From Coffea arabica (taxonomy: Eukaryota; Streptophyta; Magnoliopsida; Gentianales; Rubiaceae), in the NCBI RefSeq assembly GCF_036785885.1, contig NC_092312.1, positions 18,928,001 to 18,992,000 on the forward strand: 64,000 bases of DNA, in the 5' to 3' direction. The notes below the pieces were generated by a model. It had not been told where the DNA came from. It saw only the letters and a program-made list of their open reading frames with translations, and made no database searches. Of the stretch, positions 37,155 through 47,249 are shown in pieces (position 1 is the stretch's first letter; each line of letters starts with the position of its first letter). The position numbers and the translations under genes were made by a program.

Positions 37155-38108
37155 CAAGAACAAGGAGTTCTGTAGCAAAAGCTGTTTCGTTGGCAGTGAA
37201 AATCATATTTTACAGAAATATTACCATCAGGTTTTATAATTCTTTCTTGGGTGGATCCAGTTCATAGGAACAATTATAGCAGCACTATCAACATATCTGT
37301 GGCATGGTGGCAGCTGCACCCCATTGAGAACATCTGCCAGGATGACCTCCTTCCACCAGATAGTCCATGGACATACCCTGGAGATAGGGCGTTCTTTGAT
37401 GCATCTGTCATAGAGGGTTTGGTTGGACCTAAAAGGATTTTTGGAACTCTAGGAAACTACACTGAAATGAATTGGTTTTTTCTTCGAGGGGCCCTGGGAT
37501 CTACTATAGTTTGGCTCTTCCACAAGGCATTTCCAAAGCATTCTTGGATTCCTCTAATTAACCTTCCAGTCCTTCTGGGAGGAGGAGGTGCCATCCCACC
37601 AGCAACACGATTAAATTACAATGCCTAGATCATAGTAGGGATCATTTTCAACTATTTTGTCTTCCATTACCGAAAGCAGTGGTGGCAAAGGTACAATTAC
37701 ATTCTTTCAGCAGCTCTGGATGCTGGTATAGATTTCATGGGCATGCTGCTATACTTCACACTCGGAATGGACAATAAAGGAGTGACTTGGTGGGGTACAA
37801 ATGGGGAATACTGTGAATTGGCAGCATGTCCAACAGCCAAAGGCCTCAATTGAAGGTTGTCCAGTGCACTAATGCATAAGTGATTATACACATCATCTGC
37901 ATTTGTAGCCTCATTGGATTTTTCATTAACACAGAGGACTTTAGGTATCTTACATTTAGTACACAACTATTTCTTCAACATTCTGATGCTAAACCTCCAA
38001 GAAATCTCAAAGCCCATAGCAATCCCAATTAAGTAGGAAAAATATGTCAATCAGCTGCTTTGATGTATTATGATATCCTATTCTTATGCAACTTCTATGC
38101 CAAAAATC
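37155..38108 (+). pseudogene. broken duplicate of the last OPT exon
   Basis: 37155-38108 copies the end of OPT intron 5, exon 6 and the 3' flank (35501-36430). The acceptor GGATCCAG and following TTCATAGGAACAATT survive. A one-base deletion at about 37285 shifts the frame early. A TGG-to-TAG change at 37626-37628 stops the frame that would otherwise remain open, and the terminal block near 37850 has lost bases. Long stretches stay very similar ([22 protein letters not shown]), so the duplication is not ancient. Because intron sequence is included, it arose at the DNA level and not by retroposition. Confidence 0.88.
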
Positions 38109-38640
38109 CTTTTGGTCCAAGAAAAGCTTTGGAAATGTTGAAAAGCTCTAAAGCAAAACCTTTTGGTCCAAGAAAATCAAGAAAGTAACACTCTTTTAAG
38201 TCCTTCAATGCAAACATCTTCCACACTATATGAAAGAAACTGATTAGTGAAATATATTACTGCTAAACATGCTAGCCTTTTTTTTTTTTCATTTTTTTTG
38301 GGACAATAAAATCAACTTGGAGGAAATGTGAATATAGTAGTATTAGTCTTACCAGAAGGGAATGGTGGAATAGAAAGGCAAACTGAGGCAAGGGAGATTG
38401 AGGCGGGAGTGGTAGAGGTGTGCAAAGAGTGAGGAGAAGGATAGCTGTAGAAGATGACGACATGTGGGGTTTTGGCCTACGATGTAGAACTCCGACATGG
38501 TAGCACTGGTGGTCGTGGGGGACAGTGGAAGGAAGAACAATGAGAGAGCCATTGGGCTAAGCTTCATGAGGAAATGTCCTTGCCGGTTGCTGGTTCGACT
38601 AATTGTACAGCCATTTCCTTCCAACAATGTCATTCAACTT
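38109..38640 (-). pseudogene. broken duplicate of DHH-like gene exons 1 and 2
   Basis: On the minus strand, 38633 to 38349 contains a copy of exon 1: MALSLFFLPLSPTTTSATM, then SLFAHLYHSRLNLPCLSLPF. It is much changed and shortened in the middle. 38230 to 38109 contains a copy of exon 2 with an extra T in the CACTCTTTTAAG block that shifts the frame, and an internal partial repeat of CCTTTTGGTCCAAGAAAA. Exons 3 and 4 are absent. It lies about 80 bp beyond the stop of the intact gene. Confidence 0.82.
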
Positions 38641-38717
38641 CTTTAAGCCTAGTTTGGGATTTGGAAAATAAATATTTATATTACAGGATGAAAATTCATC
38701 TCTGTACGTTAATGCGC

Positions 38718-41700
38718 TCAGGATGAGCATGATGAGAGCCATTTGTTATATTCATCCATCCGGATGATGAAGGAGCTGGAACCTGGAGAGCCACCTCCAC
38801 CACAAGCCTTCATATTTGAAAATACAAAGAAGCTTCAGAGGAGTATTTCACAAGACAACCAGCAGTCTAAGTTTTTTACAATCACCAAGCACACCTTAGA
38901 AATTTCGGAAGTATCAGTATTGACATCCATGCTCCTCAAACACATTTTAAGATTGTTTCGTTGCATGTAAACAACAGCTCCTATAGACCTGAATCAACAC
39001 CAAAGATCCAGATCAGAATAGAGAACAAGAATTGATAGTGTATGTGCACACTACAATTACACCACCATTCCTTAACTAGTCCTGCTAGACAAGGTTTTTT
39101 CCTATGATAAAATTAAACACCGTAAGGAATAGTTTTCAAACCACAGGGCAGTTTCATAAACCAGGAATACTTCAAAAACCTCAATACTAGCGTGATATAC
39201 CAGAAAACGACTAACAAAGTAAATCAAACACTCTGCATTTAGCTTGTTAGACCAGAAACAATAAAAATGAATGAAAAGAAGACTTTACTAAGATACTACC
39301 TTAGTCCAGCCACAGCACTTCTTCTGCTAAGTTCCTTGCCAACCTCATCAATTAAATCTGAACTACCATAAAGTCTGACCCCCTAAAAAAAATAAAGGAG
39401 TTAAAAAGTGTACATAAATTACCAGAAAACAAATCAAATAAATAAATCTACAAACATTTCTGAAGAGCGATTTTCTCTGCTAGCAGAAGTTAGAAAATTG
39501 TGCTCATGCTCACAGAGTAAAAATCCAGCGACATGCACTTTTCCAAAATCTCCACTATGAAAGTATATGTGAAGAACATGGCTATGATGCAGGTAATTGT
39601 GCTTTATTATAATTCTTAGGTAAGATCCATCATTTTTGTCAGACAAATAACAAATATCATATTTCATCAAGACTCTTATTCCAAAGCTTTTGAGGCAAAA
39701 AAGAAGCAATCATGATCCTGAAGGATGATAACTTTATTTTTACCAGGCATTCCCCATACAAGCCTCTGCCCAACCGAACTTTGAAAACCTTATCCAACAA
39801 TTTGTTTGCAGCAATCTGTCGAGTAGACACAGAGGAGATGCCTCCAGCAATTATATCCATGGCACTCATCTCCATCAACTGTCACAGAAAGAGAATTGGT
39901 ATGACTAAGTTAAACTTTTGAAGAAAAATTTAAACCTGCTGAATTTGATGCATAAAGGAACACACAATGCAGAAAGCATATACTTCAATCCTGATTAGTT
40001 TGAAATAAATTGAATTGAAATAATTTTAATTTTTTTAAAAGATTATTTTTCCCTATGTTCCAGTAAATTAACACTTGATCTTTTCATTTCCTTCCTTTTC
40101 CTTCTTCAATCCAAACAAAAATTTAGTATTCCTTTCTTTTCCTCTCATACTTAATCCAAACAAGATAGATGGAAACCACTTTCCATTAATACCCTTTCCT
40201 TTCCTTTCCTTTCCTTTCCCTTCCATTCCTTCAAACCAAACGGTGCCTTAATGAAAGGAAGATGCACATGGCTACCAAGAGAAAGGTTATGGCACTTATT
40301 TTTCTGGATTTTTTGTAGAAAAATTACTGTAGCGATTTGGTATATGTGATAAAAAGGTGATAGGGAAATGTGTTCACGGAAAATGTAGTAATTTTTCTGA
40401 GGAAAATCGCAATCCAAACGGGGCCTTAGATTTCTTCTTTTGACAGAAATGATGAGAAACCCACATAAAATCAGACAAAAACCAACTTGTTCTCAATGTA
40501 ATACAAAAAATTAGCAGACTTGAGTATCTGAAGGCTCCCGCTAAGTCCTATTCACCACTAGGCAATGACCTCAAAAGCCAGTGTCAGTGTGTAACCCCCC
40601 AAATAAGATTAACTTTGAACTCTGAGCTACCCAGAGAATGGGAAACCAACAATAATTGCAAACTTTACAACAATTTGAGTCACTTCTAAGTCAAACCTGC
40701 TTATACATCTGTGGATTAGTGATGCAGTTGAGCTTCGAGCGCCATTCACGAATACCAACATTAAATGTTTCGCTGTCTGGCAAACTCCATCTACGAAGAT
40801 CTCCATCTTCAATGTACTTGAGAACCAATTCCACACGCTCTCGGTCTTTAGGATCTGTCAGACCTATACTGTTCTCCTATTATTTTATCCAAACTACTGT
40901 GTCAAAAAATCTACGTAAAAAGACAAGTATATAAACATAATACTGCAAAGCAGTAATACTTACATCATCCGAGACAATTTCTGAAAGCTTAGAAGAGAAA
41001 TATTCATAGACAGCAAAGGAGCTACTCTTCTCAAGATTGACATGTAACGCAAGGTTCTCATTCAAATTTTCCTTAGGAGCAGGAATCTTCGCCAACGTCG
41101 ACTTACGATGATCAAATCCTATTACCCTAATTAAAACAACAATTAGACTCAACTTATATTTTCAGGAAATTTCTTCGCAAAAAAGAACTCGAATTGAAAG
41201 AAAAGGAAAACAGAAAAAAAGACATACTTGCAAGATGTTTGCTTGAAAAGCTCTAAAGCAAAACCTTTTGGGCCAAGAAAATCAAGAAAGTAGCACTCTT
41301 TAAGTCCTTGAATGCACACATCTTCCACCCTGTATATAAAAAAATGATTACTGAAAAATACAAGACATATTAACCAATTTTTCTTTTTTTTTTTTTTTTT
41401 TTTTGCGTTCGAGTTGTTTGGCATAAAAAAGTCAACATGGAGGGAGTGCGAGTATAGTAGTATTAGTTTTACCGGAAGGGAATGGCGGACGAGGAAGGCA
41501 GAATGAGGCAAGGCAGATTGAGGCGGGAGTGGTAGAGATGTGCGAAGAGTGCGGAGAAGGCACCGGAGAAGGAAGGATAGTTATAGAGGACGAGGACGTT
41601 TGGGGTTTTGGCTTCGGAGGCCTTGGATAGGGCTTCAAGAGCTGCGTCCGATCGAAAACTCCGGCATGGTACCACTGGTGGAGGTGGTGGTGGTGGTAGA

Positions 41701-41741
41701 GAACAGAATCTCCACTTTCGGCAGAATACTGAAAGAGCCAT
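38718..41741 (-). CDS. DHH/DHHA1-like phosphoesterase-superfamily protein, function unknown
   Basis: There are eight exons: 41741-41473, 41329-41228, 41126-40964, 40876-40697, 39878-39744, 39382-39300, 38988-38895 and 38807-38718. They give 372 codons (371 aa), all GT-AG and in phase. The N-terminus has a seven-proline run and may be a targeting peptide. NVLVLYNYPSFSGAF occupies the position of the first phosphoesterase motif but lacks its aspartates. VIGFDHRKS looks like the DHH motif with the second histidine replaced. The C-terminal GAVVYMQRNNLKMCLRSMD followed by CGGGGSPGSSSF resembles the DHHA1 substrate-binding end with its glycine-rich turn. Metal-binding residues seem incomplete, so activity is uncertain. 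A damaged tandem copy follows. Assignment rests on motif resemblance only. Confidence 0.75.
40193..40221. repeat. (TTTCC)n microsatellite in intron of DHH-like gene
   Basis: CCTTT/TTTCC pentamers repeat about five to six times inside intron 4 of the DHH-like gene, within a longer pyrimidine-rich tract. Confidence 0.8.
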
Positions 41742-42765
41742 TTTGGCGAAACTGGAGGAGCAAATGTCCTTGCCGGTTGCCGGTTGCCGGTTCGACTAAT
41801 AATGCCAGCGTTGCCAAAGAATAAAATAGATAGATAAATAAATAAATAATGCATGTGTAATTAACTCTTCCAAACGACTTCGTTCCACTTTCTTTGGAGT
41901 TTGGAGGGGGTGAAAAAGCAAAAGTAAAACACTCAACCACAAGAGGGAGCGAGTCTCCTCCTCCTTGCACTTACAGTCGAGACTTCTTCTCTTCTTCCTT
42001 TTTCCTCTTCGCCGGTTTCTTCAGCACCGGCGACAATACCGCCAACGCTGATTACTCCCAATTACCGCCCCCGGGCGCCAAATTTATTTATTCCTTTTTA
42101 GTTTTCATACAGCATTCTCAGCTGGTAATTTCGTTACTGTTACTGCAATTGACTTTTGATTTACGGCGTCGTATCATTATGCTGGTGAAAGGCTCTACAA
42201 AATATACGATTGCCACTCCGATTTTCTTTTGAAGCGAAATAATTGAACAATTTGCTCTTCTGTGTCCGCCATTCACTTCGATCCAAGGTCCTGAGCACTT
42301 GATCCTGCCGCAGTATTCATTCTTTTCTTTTATTTTCCAGTAAGTATTGCGAAATTCATTTTGTTTTGATAAATTATCCTTTTTCCCCCCCTTCTCCCAG
42401 GTTTTAGGGCTCTTTTTGTTTGGTTTTTTAGGTAGGACGTACTTGACAGTATCAATTGTGTAATTCTTTCAATTGTAATAGCATTAAACCCCTAGTCTAT
42501 TATTTTTTCCAAAATTTTGGATTTTTTTAATCTGGTATGGTTCTCATTTTTGGCGATTACAATCCGATTTGGGTGCGAGAAACTGGAACTTAGGATTTTG
42601 TAAGGAGTATGAATAAGGTTAATGTACTTGACCTTTGATGTTAAGCTTGTTACTGCATTCTCTTAATTTAGTTTCGGGTTAGTTGCATCTCATTTGGGTA
42701 TTCTTTTGTTCGTTTTGTTATTGGGTAATTTTTCCCTGATGTTGCTTGCTTTTGGTTTTGAAGGA
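41742..42765. promoter_or_regulatory. divergent promoter and leaders of DHH-like gene and SYP81
   Basis: The two genes start in opposite directions with 1024 bp between the ATGs. On the SYP81 side, a donor TTTTCCA followed by GTAAGTATTG at 42340 and an acceptor TTTTGAAG ending at 42763 indicate a 5'UTR intron of 424 bp. The shared non-transcribed core is therefore at most about 500 bp. The short spacing suggests a bidirectional promoter. No obvious TATA box is seen at either side. Confidence 0.5.
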
Positions 42766-45700
42766 ATGGCGAAAGCTAGAGATAGAACTGAAGATTTCAG
42801 GGATGCTGTCCGTCGTTCGGCTGTTTCATTGGGTTTCACTGAGGTTCATTAAATCTTTGCGATCCACTTCCATCTTTGTCTGTCTTGTTATCGATGCTTA
42901 CACAGAAATTGAACTTCTGTAATCGTTATTTGTTTATCCAGATGTAGGAAGAATTTCAGCTCGAATGCTTATTGCTTACAATCACATAGCCCCTGTCATC
43001 TATTGATGCTGCATTCTTCCAGTGCAAGTTTTTGTTTTTGTTATTCTATGTTGACATGTCAAGATGTCATGGAACCACTTTGAAAGTAGCAATCTTTGTG
43101 GTCTAGATAGACAATTGTTTTGCTTCATAAATTTTGTGGGCCTTATCTCTTACATAAAATTTGCCAAAGAGAAAATATAGATGCAAAGGCTTTAACTTTG
43201 GTGGCTGGAAATGTACTTTCGAACAGTGATGGTTTGCCTGCAAGTTTGTGACGCATTGTTCTGTTACAGTTTAATAAAATCCTATAAGAATTAATTTGAC
43301 TGAAACTATCTAAATATAGCTGTCAATTTTCTTTTTATTTCTCTAACCATGCATTGTCAGTCCAGCATCTTTTCTTTTATTATTTGGAATTCAGACTATA
43401 AACCTTACACTAGTATTTGGATGCTTTTTCTGATTTGTTCATAGTCAAGGTTGTCTTTATGTGACGTTGGATTCTTGTTGACAGGCCAAAACAGCAGCTA
43501 TTTTGTCATCTTTTATTATGCACAAACCTCGGGAAAGGACTTCATTTATGAAAGCTGCATTGAAAACGGTAATGAATTGTTAACTACAAATACTTCATTT
43601 CTTCTGCTTTATTTTGTAATTGTGTCTTGCCTATGATGTATTTGAGGTAGAAATACATATAAAATCTTTGTGTCTGCTTCCTGTTTATGTAACTAGTTTT
43701 CTAAATTATTGTCTAGCTTGGAAGCATTGAAGCACTGGAACACTTCTTAATGAAGCATAAGAAGGATTATTTAGATCAGCACCGCATCACTGAACAAGAG
43801 AGAGATAGCATTGAACATGAAGTAAGTTTTTTGAACACCATTCATTTGGCGTGCTTTAGTTTTAGTAGTTTTGAAATGGAAAGGTTTCAAATGTAGTTAA
43901 TACATTCCAGTTTTACTGAATGATTTTGCTTAGTACTTTATGGTCTTTTTGTAGTAATAATAGTTTTGCTTAAATAAAAGTTATGCATGGCAGTAATGCT
44001 ACTTTTTGATCTATGGGTGGTTTGTTGAAATAATGGAACTATGTGGATAGACATGGAGATTCTATTGGAATGTTTCCAGAATTAGCACCTATTGTAGGTG
44101 CATTCTTTTTCTTTCGAGTTTCAGATCCTAAATTATCCAATGGTTCTTGGGATGGTGGAGGATTGTCCTTGTAAATGATCTTGCATTTTTGGATCTTAAA
44201 TTGAATGGGGTTTGTGGGAATTGAATCTCATTTGAGGCCTACTAAATTGTGATAACTTGAAGTTCTGTAACTTCTAAAGAGTGTCTTATGTACAGATAGA
44301 AGTTCTTAGTCCTAGAAAGTTGGTCTGTGCTTCCATGACACTTTAAAGTAAAAGGTATATGAATATATTCAAAGACCTTTTATCGAATGTGCTTATATTG
44401 TATCAACTGAGCTAATTGGAGCAGTGTAGATTGATGAAATGTTGTTGTATGATCCCCAGTGAATAGTTTTTCTAACACATTTGCTTTTGCAGGTTACTGT
44501 TTTCATTAAAGCATGCAAAGAGCAAATAGATGTTCTTAAGAATAGTATAAATGATGAAGAAACAAATTCAAGGGGCTGGCTTGGTATCAAGGGTGACAAT
44601 TTGAACGCTGACACAATCGCACACAAACATGGAGTGGTATGCACACAACTTTTGCTGTTCTGTCTGGTTAGAGATCGAAGCATTTCTTTTTGGAGCCCAT
44701 TTTATTCCCTTTTATTGTCCTGTTTGCTGGGTGTGGGTTGATGGTGCATAATCTATTCTCTGAGATGAAATACAAGTAATTTGGGGGGCTGGTTATGAAC
44801 CACGATGACAATGAAAGTAATTGTTCAAACTGAAGATGTTTTAAAACCTGTGTCCAAAGTGGTGAGAATTGTCTGTATCCAATCTCTTATCATGCATCAC
44901 TGTACACCTTTGTATGCACAGTTTTGAAAAGGACAAATCCTGCATCTCCTGAAGAAGGATTGAAATAGAAAAGCTGCTTCAGTTTTTGTAGTTCTGTAAT
45001 GTTGTATGTTGAAGATAAAGTTGTGCTGGTCAAATGTGTATGTGAAGTACATGACATATAAGGCTTTAGATACATGAGAAGCTTATATTTAATCTTTCAG
45101 GTGTGTTGTTTTAGTTTCTGTGCTCCATGGAGTCCTCATTTGACTTTCTGCATCCTTTCCATTCCATTGCATAGGTTTTGATTCTAAGTGAAAAGCTTCA
45201 TTCAGTTACATCACATTTTGACAAGCTGAGAGCTGTACGCTTCCAAGATGCTATTAATCGAGTAACCCCAAGAAGAAAGCGGAGGCAAGCTGGCACAGAA
45301 GAAGTAAAAGAAGTTGCCAGATCAAGTAATGTTGGACCGAGAGAGACATATGACAAAGAGGTCAGGGAGTCTGAAGAAGCTCAACCAGGTCCTATTAGGG
45401 TTCAAGAGCAACTTTTGGATGATGAAACACGTGCCCTCCAGGTTATACCCATACCGACTGGGGATGAAAATTTGGAGTCTATTTTTATTTTTTACCAGGA
45501 ATGTCTCTAAGATGGATAACTTAGCATTTGCTTTGTTGCATGCATATTGGTGCAGGTTGAGTTGTCCAGCCTTCTGGATGCGGCACAAGAAACTGAGAAA
45601 AAAATGGTTGAAATGTCTGCCTTGAATCACCTGATGTCTACTCATGTCTTGCAACAAGCTCAACAAATAGAGCTTTTGTATGAGCAGGTGAGATCTTCCC

Positions 45701-46499
45701 AGTCCTAATGGAAGTATCAATAGCATAGCATATCCTGCATTTTGCTCTTTTCATGCCATTTCGGCAAGTCATTAGGCAAATATCTGTTAATACTGGATTA
45801 TGTTGGCGGATAGTATACTCATGAATTTGTTGGGAGAAAGAGACTATGGATAACATGTTACAACTAGTGGAGTAACGCATACTTGACTGAACGAATCCTA
45901 GGAGTAACGCATAATTGACATAATTGCAGTTTTTATAAGCCACTGAAAGAAGATAAGCTGGATTATGCTGGGAGAGGAGAGGTTTATTGGTAGCTTAATC
46001 GGGAGAGTTATGTCTTCTGGTTGTGTGTGCTCAAGACTGAATGTGGATAAGCTATGTATGCCACGTGAAGCATCACCATTTAGTCTGAGTTCAACATGTC
46101 ATGTTAAGAATTTGTCTACTTTTTTGCAGACAAAGTATTCATAAGACCGATTAACTTGAAATTTCCATACTGCTCATTCTTGGATTATCTTCTGGATTAT
46201 AGATCTGTCTACTAATTGATTTAAATTTGTGTCAGATGTTTTTCTCTGTCAGCTAAAAAATGCATATGCTGAAAGTGTTTTTGGACAGCATTTTCAGCTG
46301 CAAAAGAGAAAAAAAAACTTTGTACTTACACTTTTCCTTTGCTGTTAACAAACAGGCAGTAGAAGCTACAAAAAATGTTGAGCTGGGTAACAAGGAGCTC
46401 TCTCAAGCCATTCAGCGCAATAGCAGTAGTAGAACATTTCTCTTGCTTTTTCTATTTGTACTTACTTTCTCCATCCTTTTTCTGGATTGGTATAATTAA
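42766..46499 (+). CDS. SYP81: syntaxin of plants 81, ER Qa-SNARE (Ufe1/syntaxin-18 type)
   Basis: There are seven exons: 42766-42843, 43485-43568, 43717-43821, 44493-44636, 45175-45441, 45556-45687 and 46356-46499. They give 318 codons (317 aa); all introns are phase 0 and GT-AG. The N-terminus MAKARDRTEDFRDAVRRSA followed by the AKTAAILSSFIMHKPRERTSF block is characteristic of the SYP81/syntaxin-18 family. Exon 6 and the start of exon 7 carry the SNARE coiled coil (HVLQQAQQIELLYEQ, then NVELGNKELSQAI). The C-terminus is a tail anchor of about 18 hydrophobic residues ending FLDWYN. By family knowledge it acts on the ER membrane in Golgi-to-ER retrograde fusion with SEC20, USE1 and SEC22 partners. 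The start codon is supported by the leader intron just upstream. Confidence 0.95.
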
Positions 46500-47024
46500 T
46501 TTGGGACATCTTCTACTATTCGTCCATAGTGTATTATTGGGTTTCCTGAGATGTTGAGGTGGCTTTCATGCATGCCTTGGCTCTCATTATTTCTTCATTA
46601 TGCTTTTGCATCAGGCCTTTCGATACTTGTGCGCGCCAAATGAATTGTTTACTGGTGTCTTACTTGATTTGATTGATCTAAACATGGTGGACGCGTTACC
46701 AACGCATGTAAATGTTCTAGAGCAAGGGGAATCGATGATACAGCTGCTCCTGCAACTTTAAATACTTTATTGTACGGAATATATAGATTTTAAGTGTCTT
46801 GAAAAGAGTTTCGAGCACAAGATAATAAGGAAAACAAATGCAAAATCTATTGCAATCTTGAGAATGATGTTACAGTAAATAAAAATTTGTCTCCAAGCTT
46901 GTGAGGATCAAAGAAAGTTTGGATGCTATTCTCGACGGACAAGAAAATTGATTGGGACACTGCATGTCTACGGGATCAATAATGTGTTTCTGTAAGGTCT
47001 GCGTTACCTATGCTGGGACTGTAT

Positions 47025-47054
47025 CCCCCCCCCCCCCAAAAAAAAAAAAAAAAT
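47025..47054. repeat. C13-A17 homopolymer junction
   Basis: Thirteen C residues are followed directly by about 17 A residues in the 750-bp space between the convergent SYP81 and O-fucosyltransferase genes. A similar C23-A9 junction occurs at 57403. Homopolymer length is sensitive to sequencing error. Confidence 0.8.
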
Positions 47055-47249
47055 TCTGTTTCGTGCACAGCAGGCTTCCCAGATTCTACCCTCGAGGGTG
47101 GAGACTGCTCTTCGCCTCTACACTGTCGGGTGTTCTATGGAACCACTTTGTGTCAAATATATTGCATAACCATCTTTGCACCAAAACCGCTCTGCTTGGC
47201 GGTTCGGGAAGCAATCTGCTTTTTCTTTGCTTGTATCCCTCTGTTTTGT

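Noticed and set aside
41894-42232. 112-codon plus-strand frame upstream of SYP81
   Set aside because: It falls in the promoter/leader between two divergent genes, is low in complexity at its end and has no homology I recognise.
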